NCBI GenBank assembly: GCA_902790885.1
Contig: CADATR010000131.1
Location: 1-5,081, forward strand
Reading direction: 5' to 3'
DNA: 5,081 nt
Origin: an uncultured Eubacteriales bacterium
GTDB taxonomy: Bacteria > Bacillota_A > Clostridia > Peptostreptococcales > Anaerovoracaceae
Below, piece by piece: positions 1 through 5,081 of the stretch. Position 1 is the first letter of the stretch. Each line of letters begins with the position of its first letter. The translations under genes were made by a program, and so were the position numbers. The notes beneath the pieces are model-generated. The model was not told where the DNA came from, made no database searches, and saw only the letters and a list, made by a program, of their open reading frames with translations.

Positions 1-831
1 TACTCCCAGAGAGGCATCTCCCAGCCTTCCTGAAGCGTTGATCTTAGGTGCTATCCCAAACGATATGTCACCTGCCTTGAGAGTCCTGTAGTCGAGAGCA
101 GATCTGTCGATCAGTTCACGGATACCCTTGTTGCGGCATCCGAGGTGAATGCTTCTGAGGCCGCACTTTACCAGCGTGCGGTTTTCGTCGGTCATAGGCA
201 TTATATCAGCAATGGTGCCTATTGTGGCAAATTCGAGCATTTCTGCCATCAGCGGCCCGGGAATACTTCTTTCTCTGGCAACGGCAAGCGCCAGCTTGTA
301 TGCTACACCTACTCCTGCCAGACCCTTGAACGGATAATTGTCTTCCGGAAGTTTCGGGTTGATTATTGTTCCCTCCGCCCGGTGATCACTCATGTTATGG
401 TGATCAGTAACCAGCGTTTCGATCCCGAGGGAATGCGCGTACGCAGTCTCTTCAGCAGATGATGAGCCGCAGTCCACTGTCACTATATATTCTCCGCCTC
501 TTTCACGTATTCTGTCGATAGACTCCCTGTGCAGTCCGTAGCCCTCGTCCAGTCTTGACGGGATGTAATACGAAACATTTGATGTCAGCGATCCTAATAC
601 TTTCATTAAAAGAGCAGTCGAAGTGATGCCGTCAACATCATAGTCACCATAAATGACTATGCGTTTGCCCTCATCGACCGCCTTTAGCAAAGAATCCACT
701 CCTTCGCGCATGTTAGCGAGCAGGAATGGATCATACGCCAGTCTCGGTTTCGGAGAGAAGAATTCATCAAGCATCTCCTCTCCGATCCCGCGTGATTCAA
801 TTATTTCAAGTACTTTTGAGTGTATGGTCAT
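1..831 (-). CDS. recJ: Single-stranded-DNA-specific exonuclease RecJ, N-terminal part (3' end outside window)
   Basis: RecJ degrades single-stranded DNA 5' to 3' in the cytoplasm and serves recombinational, mismatch and base-excision repair. The 277 residues visible cover the DHH phosphoesterase core. Motifs seen are DYDVDG (63-68), VDCG (119-122), TDHH (142-145), an NP...YPFKGLAGVGVAYK block (158-179), GTIADIMP (205-212) with its conserved Asp209, and APKINASGRLGDA (261-273). These metal-binding motifs in this order and spacing identify RecJ rather than the shorter NrnA or GdpP families. The DHHA1 and OB-fold parts lie beyond the left edge. The ATG at 831 is chosen because an in-frame TAA lies 15 nt upstream and the N-terminus aligns with usual RecJ starts. 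No good Shine-Dalgarno sequence precedes it, so translation may be coupled to the M23 peptidase gene that ends 17 nt upstream. It appears to be the fourth gene of the ftsEX operon. Identification is firm; completeness of the 3' part is unknown. Confidence 0.95.
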   Translation of the reverse strand, partial: MTIHSKVLEIIESRGIGEEMLDEFFSPKPRLAYDPFLLANMREGVDSLLKAVDEGKRIVIYGDYDVDGITSTALLMKVLGSLTSNVSYYIPSRLDEGYGLHRESIDRIRERGGEYIVTVDCGSSSAEETAYAHSLGIETLVTDHHNMSDHRAEGTIINPKLPEDNYPFKGLAGVGVAYKLALAVARERSIPGPLMAEMLEFATIGTIADIMPMTDENRTLVKCGLRSIHLGCRNKGIRELIDRSALDYRTLKAGDISFGIAPKINASGRLGDASLGV

Positions 832-848
832 CTGATATCTGACTTAGA

Positions 849-2078
849 TCAGTAAAGTGAAAACGGATTTATATGGTTGCCGTTCTGGAATACCGTAAAG
901 TGCAGATGCGGCCCTGTAGAAGCTCCTGTGCTTCCTATGTATCCAAGAACGCTGCCTTTAGTGACATACTGCCCTTCTTTACAATTATAACCGCTGAGAT
1001 GCCCATAGAGAACACTGTATCCGTTTCCGACAGCATACTGTATGCAGTTTCCGTATCCGCCATACCATGAAGCTCTGGTTACATAACCGTCAGCAATGGC
1101 GTATACCGGCGCGCCCTTTGTTCCGCTGGTCAGTACTATATCCAGACCGTTATGAAACTCACGTCCATGGAACGGGCATATTCTCCACCCGTATTTATCG
1201 GAAAGCTCCCAGTTTGAAGCCGTAGGCCATGCATATTCTCCCGGAGCAACGTCGACTTCTCCGCCGGCATCTACTATCATGCGTTCAGCTTCGAGCTGTT
1301 TCTGCAGAGCATCAGCAGCCATCTCAGCTGCTTCAGCTTCCTTCTGAGCCTGCAGTGCATGCATCTCATCAGCCTCTTTCTGATATTTCTTTTTGAGTTC
1401 CTCTGTCTCGACCTCTTTGGCCTCAAGTCCTATCTGCTGATCCTCCAGGACAGCGCGTTCAGCCTCAAGGGCAGCCTGTTCAGCCTCAAGCTCATTTTTG
1501 AGCTGTTTCAGTTTTTTATAATCCTTCTGAAGCTTCTTCAGAAGCTGCTCATCACTGTCGAGTATCCTGCTGACCATGCCTGCATTCGACAGAAGGTCTT
1601 CCATGCTCTCCGAATTGAGCAGAACGTCCAGCATTCCCGCGTTACCGTTTTTATACATTGCTGTCAGTCTGTTGTTGAGAGCATTATTCTGTTCTTCTAT
1701 CTCTTTTTCCTTGGCCTTCATTTCGGCCTTTTTAGCCTCGATCTCAGCAATCTTATTCTCTATCAGAGCCTCTGTATTCGCTATCTCAACCTTTTTGTTC
1801 TCTATATCGCCCGCAAGCACCTCAAGCTGCTTCTCCGCATCTTCGAAATTTGCGACAGCTTCAGCAGCTTTCTTTGCCGCGCTCTTGGCTTCAGCACGCT
1901 TTGCTTCGGTAGCCTCCTTAGCCGCCTTAGCCTCCTCATGAGCTTTGTCATACTCTTCCTGGCTCACAGCAAGAGATGTTGAGTATGCCGCTGAAAACAT
2001 TGCGGCTATCAGTACGAATACAAGAATTAAACTGAATCTCTTCTTACTTTTCATCAGGTTTAGTCCCATTCTACACAT
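849..2078 (-). CDS. Secreted coiled-coil M23 (LytM-type) peptidoglycan endopeptidase, probable FtsEX-controlled hydrolase
   Basis: This is predicted to be an exported zinc endopeptidase that cuts peptidoglycan cross-bridges or stem peptides at division or elongation sites. A signal peptide (basic MKSKKR at 9-14, hydrophobic stretch to about 30, Ala/Ser-rich cleavage zone near 30-38) precedes a Lys/Glu/Ala-rich coiled coil from about 40 to 270. Inside it, residues 138-180 (LTAMYKNGNAGMLDVLL followed by a SMEDLL segment) resemble the conserved part of PcsB/CwlO coiled-coil domains. The C-terminal M23 domain (about 295-409) has HNGLD (H309, D313), YGHL (H360) and HLH (H391, H393), so the zinc ligands and catalytic histidines are all present, unlike the degenerate EnvC of E. 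coli. The gene follows ftsX, the classic position for the FtsEX partner. Three in-frame ATGs are possible: 2078 (409 aa, overlapping ftsX by 8 nt), 2069, and 2054 (401 aa). The last gives the most normal signal peptide; none has a strong ribosome binding site. Which bond it cuts cannot be told from sequence. Confidence 0.9.
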   Translation of the reverse strand: MCRMGLNLMKSKKRFSLILVFVLIAAMFSAAYSTSLAVSQEEYDKAHEEAKAAKEATEAKRAEAKSAAKKAAEAVANFEDAEKQLEVLAGDIENKKVEIANTEALIENKIAEIEAKKAEMKAKEKEIEEQNNALNNRLTAMYKNGNAGMLDVLLNSESMEDLLSNAGMVSRILDSDEQLLKKLQKDYKKLKQLKNELEAEQAALEAERAVLEDQQIGLEAKEVETEELKKKYQKEADEMHALQAQKEAEAAEMAADALQKQLEAERMIVDAGGEVDVAPGEYAWPTASNWELSDKYGWRICPFHGREFHNGLDIVLTSGTKGAPVYAIADGYVTRASWYGGYGNCIQYAVGNGYSVLYGHLSGYNCKEGQYVTKGSVLGYIGSTGASTGPHLHFTVFQNGNHINPFSLY

Positions 2079-2961
2079 TGAGGAATCTTCTTATCGATAT
2101 CGCGCTTCCGATCATGCCAATTCCAATACCGAGGACGAGGAACATTGCCAGCAGCACCTGTGTGAGCTGTTCCGCCGGTACGATCGACACCGCGAGTATC
2201 CTTGTGACATCAGAACCTATGATGCCTGTGATCTTTGTATAGATCAGATATGTGAGCCCTGTCGCTATGACAGATGAGAGCACTCCAACGATTATGCCGC
2301 CCCACATGAACGGAGCTCTTACAAACCAGTTTGTAGCGCCGAGATATTTCATGATGCCTATCTCTTTCTCTCTGTTGAATACAGTAAGCTTTATGGTATT
2401 GGCCACTATGATGACAGATACTATCACCAGGAATGCCATTGCCACGATGGATCCCATCTCGATGAAATGCGAGAGCTGCGCCAGTTTCTCTATTGTGTCA
2501 CGGTAGTATACAACATCATCTACGCCCTTTATTTCCGGAGCTGAGGCTGCCACACTGTTTGCCGTGTCCTTATCTGTCACGTATACTGTATATGAGTCCG
2601 GAAGCGGATTCTCAGGAAGGTTCTCCAGAAGATACCCGTTATCTCCCCATCTTTCCTTCAGAGTCTCCAGCGCCTGATCCTTGGAAACATACTCAACCTT
2701 TTCAACTCCGTTGATGCTCTGAAGTGTTGTTCCGACAGCTTCAGTGACTTCCTGCGAATTGTTTTCAGCCATATATATCTGGATCACGTTGTAATCCTGG
2801 CCGAGGGACTTGGCGAAATTGTTTACATTCACAAATGACACGAAGAAAAGCCCGAGAATGAGCATCATCGCGGTGATGGCAAGTATAGTTGTGAAATACA
2901 TGCCCTTGTTGCGCCCCATCTGTGAAAAGGCCTGTTTGACATTATATCCAAATCTACTCAT
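2071..2961 (-). CDS. ftsX: Cell division ABC transporter permease-like subunit FtsX
   Basis: FtsX is the membrane subunit of FtsEX, which does not transport a substrate but passes the ATPase cycle of FtsE to a cell-wall hydrolase outside the membrane. The 296-residue protein has the expected four-helix layout: TM1 about 22-44, an external domain about 45-165, TM2 about 168-190, TM3 about 217-240 and TM4 about 266-289. Between TM2 and TM3 lies the family signature NREKEIGIMKYLGAT (196-210) followed by an RAPF element, the cytoplasmic segment expected to contact FtsE. The external domain contains the typical KDQALETLKERWGDN (94-108) and LPENPLPDSYTV (115-126) stretches. The start is placed at ATG 2961, 6 nt after a strong GGGGAGG; an in-frame GTG at 2976 would add five residues but would place that ribosome binding site inside the gene. 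The start overlaps the ftsE stop in ATGAGTAG (8 nt), implying translational coupling. Length is normal for the family. Confidence 0.96.
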   Translation of the reverse strand: MSRFGYNVKQAFSQMGRNKGMYFTTILAITAMMLILGLFFVSFVNVNNFAKSLGQDYNVIQIYMAENNSQEVTEAVGTTLQSINGVEKVEYVSKDQALETLKERWGDNGYLLENLPENPLPDSYTVYVTDKDTANSVAASAPEIKGVDDVVYYRDTIEKLAQLSHFIEMGSIVAMAFLVIVSVIIVANTIKLTVFNREKEIGIMKYLGATNWFVRAPFMWGGIIVGVLSSVIATGLTYLIYTKITGIIGSDVTRILAVSIVPAEQLTQVLLAMFLVLGIGIGMIGSAISIRRFLNV

Positions 2962-3832
2962 AAATATCCTCCCCACCGCTCAGATAGGTGTCTACCAGGC
3001 TGTCATCATAGCTGACCGGGTTAGGGATAGTTACCGTTCTGCCCTTGAAGTTTTCATTGCTGCGATTGATCTTTGCCTGCGCGGCCCTGAGTTCATTCGG
3101 GTCAAGGAAGGTTGTAAAGCCCGGAACATACAGATCTTCTTCCTGCTCAGTCTGCTGTTCGAATCCGTAGCTGCCCTCTTCATCACGAACTATCCTTCCG
3201 TGATCGATCGCAACTACTCTCTTGTTCATTTTGTCTACTATATCTTTAGCGTGAGTGACCATCAGGATGGTAGTTCCTCTTACGTTTATCTGCTCGAGGA
3301 GCCTCATTATGTCCATAGCTGTGATCGGGTCGAGGTTTCCTGTAGGCTCGTCGCAGATGAGCACCCTCGGTTTGTTTACAAGGGCCCTTGCGATGCCTAC
3401 TCTCTGCTGCTCGCCCGCTGACAGCTCATCAGGATACCTTTTAGCTTTGTCAGCTATGTCTACCAGTTCGAGCACGTAAGGTACTCTCTCCCTGATCTCC
3501 TTTCTGCTTTTGTGAAGGACTTCCATAGCAAAGGCTACGTTCTCATAGACTGTTTTCTTCTCGAGAAGTCTGAAGTCCTGAAACACCATGCCGACCTTCT
3601 GTCTGATCTTCGGCACCTCGCGCTTCCTGATCCTTGTTATGTCCTTGCCGGCCAGAAGGATCTTTCCGCTGTCCGGCTCTATCTCCTTGAGGATCAGCTT
3701 TATAAACGTCGTTTTTCCGGCGCCGCTCGGTCCTACAAGGAAAACAAAGTCACCGCTGTTGATATGCACGCTTGCATCTATAAGTCCGACATTGTCGCCG
3801 TATTTTTTTGTTACGTTATTGAATACTATCAT
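2954..3832 (-). CDS. ftsE: Cell division ATP-binding protein FtsE with C-terminal extension
   Basis: FtsE is the cytoplasmic ATPase of the FtsEX complex. The ABC motifs are complete: Walker A GPSGAGKT (34-41), Q-loop Q85 in MVFQDFRLL, signature LSAGEQQR (137-144; Ala replaces the more common Gly), Walker B VLICDEP (157-163) with catalytic E162, D-loop GNLD, and switch His194 in MVTHA. The N-terminus MIVFNNVTKKYG is typical of FtsE and fixes the start, although the ribosome binding site before it is weak. FtsE proteins usually end soon after the RIVRDE...GSYG segment (213-223), at about 220-230 residues; this one runs to 292. The extra roughly 65 residues are polar, with an acidic QQTEQEEDLY part, a PGFTTFLDPNE part, a basic KGRTVTIPNP part, and an acidic end. 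It is first in the operon, overlapping ftsX by 8 nt. Assignment as FtsE rather than another small ABC ATPase rests on the adjoining ftsX and the motif wording. Confidence 0.96.
   Translation of the reverse strand: MIVFNNVTKKYGDNVGLIDASVHINSGDFVFLVGPSGAGKTTFIKLILKEIEPDSGKILLAGKDITRIRKREVPKIRQKVGMVFQDFRLLEKKTVYENVAFAMEVLHKSRKEIRERVPYVLELVDIADKAKRYPDELSAGEQQRVGIARALVNKPRVLICDEPTGNLDPITAMDIMRLLEQINVRGTTILMVTHAKDIVDKMNKRVVAIDHGRIVRDEEGSYGFEQQTEQEEDLYVPGFTTFLDPNELRAAQAKINRSNENFKGRTVTIPNPVSYDDSLVDTYLSGGEDIYE
2968..2974 (-). promoter_or_regulatory. Strong Shine-Dalgarno of ftsX
   Basis: GGGGAGG on the minus strand lies 6 nt before the ATG at 2961 and within the last codons of ftsE. Its strength and spacing decide the ftsX start in favour of ATG 2961 over the in-frame GTG at 2976. 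Confidence 0.8.
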
Positions 3833-3865
3833 GCCTGAAAAGTTTCTTTCCCGGTAATAAACCGC

Positions 3866-3879
3866 AATTTGCGCAGATT
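3866..3879. repeat. Imperfect 14-bp palindrome, possible operator
   Basis: AATTTGCGCAGATT is self-complementary in 12 of 14 positions around a central TGCGCA. It lies about 12 nt downstream of the candidate ftsE -10 box, where a bound repressor could block the ftsE operon. A second overlapping dyad, TTGC-N12-GCAA (3869-3888), shares its centre-left half. Short palindromes arise by chance, and no regulator gene is in the window to pair with it. Confidence 0.25.
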
Positions 3880-3890
3880 AATATGCAACT

Positions 3891-3896
3891 ATTATA
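3891..3896 (-). promoter_or_regulatory. Candidate -10 box for the ftsE-ftsX-M23-recJ operon
   Basis: The minus strand reads TATAAT, a perfect sigma-A -10 hexamer, 58 nt upstream of the ftsE start codon. The best -35-like hexamer, TTGAGA (3918-3923 on the plus-strand scale), is 21 nt away, longer than the usual 16-18, and the hexamer at 17-nt spacing is a poor match. The promoter is therefore plausible from the -10 and its position, but not secure. Confidence 0.35.
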
Positions 3897-3944
3897 CATT
3901 CACAAATATGGCTGTAATCTCAAACTTAATGAACTTTCAGTTTC

Positions 3945-3962
3945 GCAGCAAGCCTCTGCTGC
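3945..3962. repeat. Perfect 6-bp inverted repeat upstream of ttdA
   Basis: GCAGCA and TGCTGC are perfect inverted copies separated by six bases (AGCCTC). The repeat ends 2 nt before the candidate TTGATA -35 box of ttdA, so it could be an operator or, if transcription starts farther upstream, a leader hairpin. It lacks a following T run, so it is not an intrinsic terminator for the plus strand. Confidence 0.3.
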
Positions 3963-3964
3963 CC

Positions 3965-3993
3965 TTGATAACAGCCCGTTTCTGTAATAGACT
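3965..3993 (+). promoter_or_regulatory. Candidate sigma-A promoter of ttdAB
   Basis: TTGATA (3965-3970, 5 of 6 consensus bases) and TAGACT (3988-3993, 4 of 6) are separated by 17 bases. Transcription would begin near 4000, leaving a very short leader with the ribosome binding site almost at the 5' end. That is tight, so an upstream promoter that I could not identify is also possible. Confidence 0.3.
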
Positions 3994-4001
3994 AGACGGA
4001 C

Positions 4002-4008
4002 AGGAGGG
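4002..4008 (+). promoter_or_regulatory. Strong Shine-Dalgarno of ttdA
   Basis: AGGAGGG sits 6 nt before the ATG at 4015, near-ideal in sequence and spacing, and fixes the ttdA start. Confidence 0.85.
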
Positions 4009-4014
4009 CTTCAT

Positions 4015-4920
4015 ATGGGCACTGAAAACAAAAGAGAACTACTCACGGATATAATGGCATCCTTCATAGGATATACGGCCGTTCACCTGCCTGACGACAT
4101 AGTTTCGAAGCTCGATGAGATGAGAGCTGCCGAAACAGACCCTGCCGCGCTGAGCATCTATGACATGATGTTTGAAAACATGCGGCTTGCTGCCGAGCTC
4201 GGAAGGCCTACATGCCAGGACACCGGCCTCGTGCAGTTCATGATAGAATGCGGGAGCCGTTTCCCGCTCATCCATCAGTTGGAAGACATACTGCATGACG
4301 CAGTGATAAAGGCGACGGCGGAGACACCTCTGAGGCCTAATGCAGTTGAACCTTTCAGCGAGGTCAACACCGGCAACAATACAGGGCCGGGCGCACCTGC
4401 CATTTTCTGGAACATAGTACCTGACAGCGACAGCTGCAGCATCTATACCTATCTTGCCGGCGGCGGCTGCTCCCTTCCGGGACATGCCATGGTGCTTATG
4501 CCGGGAGATGGCTACGAAGGAATTGCCCGTTTCGTCATGGAACGCATAACGTCTTATGGCCTGAATGCCTGTCCTCCTCTTCTGGTCGGAGTGGGAGTCG
4601 CAGGATCGATAGAGACAGCGGCAATGCACTCCAAGCATGCCCTATTGAGGCGTGTCGGCTCACACAATCCGAACGAAAAGGCCGCGGCAATGGAGAAGAT
4701 GCTCGAAGAAAGCATCAATAAGATAGGCATCGGTCCTCAGGGACTCGGCGGAAACAGCTCAGTAATGGGAGTCAATATTGAGTACTCTGTTAGGCATACA
4801 GCGACCATCGGCGTTGCCGTCAGCTTCGGCTGCTGGACCCACCGCAGGGGTCATATAACCTTTGGAAGCGATCTCAGCTTTGCCACAGACACGCACAGCG
4901 GATTCACGTACAGGCAGTAA
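4015..4920 (+). CDS. ttdA: L(+)-tartrate dehydratase alpha subunit (class I fumarase family)
   Basis: This is the iron-sulfur subunit of a two-subunit hydro-lyase that, with TtdB, dehydrates L(+)-tartrate to oxaloacetate in the cytoplasm. The 301 residues match the usual TtdA length of about 300. Seen are RPTCQDTG (65-71, Cys67), FSEVNTGNNTG (114-124), the glycine-rich AGGGCSLPG (148-156) followed by VLMPGDGYEG, NACPPLLVGVGVAGS (184-198, Cys186), GIGPQGLGGNSSVMGV (238-253) and VSFGCWTHRRG (269-279, Cys273). Cys67, Cys186 and Cys273 are in the positions expected to hold the [4Fe-4S] cluster. AGGGC-LPG and GPQGL-GNSSVMGV follow, as I recall them, the wording of E. coli TtdA; class I fumarases usually have KGGGSEN and GPMGLGGKTT-like versions. 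A separate beta-subunit gene starts 19 nt downstream. Membership of the family is secure; tartrate rather than fumarate or another hydroxy-diacid as substrate is an inference from these motifs. Confidence 0.9.
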   Translation: MGTENKRELLTDIMASFIGYTAVHLPDDIVSKLDEMRAAETDPAALSIYDMMFENMRLAAELGRPTCQDTGLVQFMIECGSRFPLIHQLEDILHDAVIKATAETPLRPNAVEPFSEVNTGNNTGPGAPAIFWNIVPDSDSCSIYTYLAGGGCSLPGHAMVLMPGDGYEGIARFVMERITSYGLNACPPLLVGVGVAGSIETAAMHSKHALLRRVGSHNPNEKAAAMEKMLEESINKIGIGPQGLGGNSSVMGVNIEYSVRHTATIGVAVSFGCWTHRRGHITFGSDLSFATDTHSGFTYRQ

Positions 4921-4924
4921 AAAC

Positions 4925-4930
4925 GAAAGG
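4925..4930 (+). promoter_or_regulatory. Ribosome binding site of ttdB
   Basis: GAAAGG lies in the 19-nt gap after the ttdA stop and 9 nt before the ATG at 4940. It is a moderate match that supports this start and translation of ttdB from the same transcript as ttdA. Confidence 0.55.
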
Positions 4931-4939
4931 CGTATCGTA

Positions 4940-5081
4940 ATGAAAGAGACCATAAACGGAAAGACCATCCTTACAACGCCGTTCACTGAGGATGACATAG
5001 ATTCCCTTCACATAGGCGATGTGGTTTACATAAACGGAGATATCGTCACAGGACGTGACGATGTGCATATACGTGTTGTTT
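4940..5081 (+). CDS. ttdB: L(+)-tartrate dehydratase beta subunit, N-terminal 47 residues (continues beyond window)
   Basis: The visible 47 codons begin MKETINGKTILTTPFTEDD and continue through LHIGDVVYINGDIVTGRDDVHIR. The K-LTTP start, the (I/V)GDV(V/I)Y-(T/N)G strand and the VT-RD--H-R segment are those of TtdB and of the C-terminal half of class I fumarases; the last segment is thought to bind the substrate carboxylates. The subunit supplies the second domain of the active site, paired with the iron-sulfur TtdA encoded immediately upstream. The gene is cut by the right edge; a normal TtdB has about 200 residues. As with TtdA, a fumarase beta subunit is the main alternative. Confidence 0.85.
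   Translation, partial: MKETINGKTILTTPFTEDDIDSLHIGDVVYINGDIVTGRDDVHIRVV

Larger units (their letters stand above)
3833..4014. other. Divergent intergenic region between ftsE and ttdA
   Basis: This 182-base AT-rich region separates the starts of the minus-strand ftsE operon and the plus-strand ttdAB operon, so it should hold the promoters and any operators for both. It contains a perfect TATAAT on the minus strand, a weak sigma-A-like pair on the plus strand, a 14-base imperfect palindrome and a 6-bp perfect inverted repeat, each listed separately. I see no convincing coding sequence, tRNA or recognisable riboswitch in it. The reading frame that crosses it from 3869 into ttdA begins with TTG, has no ribosome binding site and resembles nothing known. 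Confidence 0.75.

Noticed and set aside
833..851. Possible hairpin between the M23 gene and recJ (TGATATCT and AGATCA arms)
   Set aside because: The stem is short, AT-rich and broken by a two-base bulge, with no T run after it, so it is not a credible terminator.
1359..1982. Long plus-strand open frame of 207 codons rich in Leu, Phe and Ser
   Set aside because: It is antisense to the Lys/Glu-rich coiled coil of the M23 protein; Lys and Glu codons read backwards give Phe, Leu and Ser, which explains both its length and its hydrophobic look. No ribosome binding site is evident.
2810..3421. Plus-strand open frame of 203 codons spanning the ftsE-ftsX junction
   Set aside because: It is antisense to two clearly identified, overlapping genes and shows no domain or start signal.
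3869..3898. Plus-strand TTGCGC with TATACA at 18-nt spacing as a ttdA promoter
   Set aside because: The -35 matches only 3 of 6 consensus bases and the -10 4 of 6; both overlap the minus-strand elements, and it would start transcription over 100 nt from the gene. Too weak to list.
3869..4054. Plus-strand frame of 61 codons in the divergent region
   Set aside because: It begins with TTG, has no ribosome binding site, and overlaps the ttdA start, whose own ribosome binding site is strong.
4039..4638. Minus-strand open frame of 199 codons inside ttdA
   Set aside because: The plus strand there encodes a well-conserved TtdA with all its motifs; the antisense frame has no recognisable domain and a Cys/His/Arg-rich composition typical of shadow frames.

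Overview
The window looks like a chromosomal piece of an anaerobic, Gram-positive-type bacterium, most likely a Clostridia-class Firmicute. The evidence is an FtsE–FtsX pair followed directly by a secreted coiled-coil peptidoglycan hydrolase, strong AGGAGG-type ribosome binding sites, intermediate GC content by eye, and an oxygen-labile two-subunit class I hydro-lyase. I cannot assign a genus from the sequence alone.

There are two divergent transcription units around a 182-base intergenic region (3833-4014). On the minus strand, reading right to left, are ftsE, ftsX, a gene for a secreted coiled-coil/M23 (LytM) endopeptidase, and the first 277 codons of recJ, which runs off the left edge. The four genes overlap or nearly touch (8-nt overlap, then 8-nt overlap or 16-nt gap depending on the start, then a 17-nt gap), with no terminator visible between them, so they look like one operon. 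On the plus strand are a complete gene for the alpha subunit of a class I fumarase/L(+)-tartrate dehydratase, best matched to TtdA, and the first 47 codons of the matching beta subunit, TtdB.

The first three minus-strand genes form one functional module. FtsE (ATPase) and FtsX (membrane subunit with an external domain) are known to convert cytoplasmic ATP hydrolysis into activation of a cell-wall hydrolase outside the membrane. The adjacent secreted protein has the coiled coil expected to dock to FtsX and an M23 domain whose zinc and catalytic residues are all present. RecJ, a 5'-3' single-strand DNA exonuclease, is unrelated in function and seems only to share the transcript. The plus-strand pair would make a [4Fe-4S] hydro-lyase that dehydrates L-tartrate to oxaloacetate (or, less likely, interconverts malate and fumarate).

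I found no mobile element, CRISPR array, RNA gene or clearly novel system. The points worth a second look are a C-terminal extension on FtsE, a hydrolase combining a PcsB/CwlO-like coiled coil with an apparently active M23 domain, recJ in a division operon, and small palindromes in the divergent promoter region.
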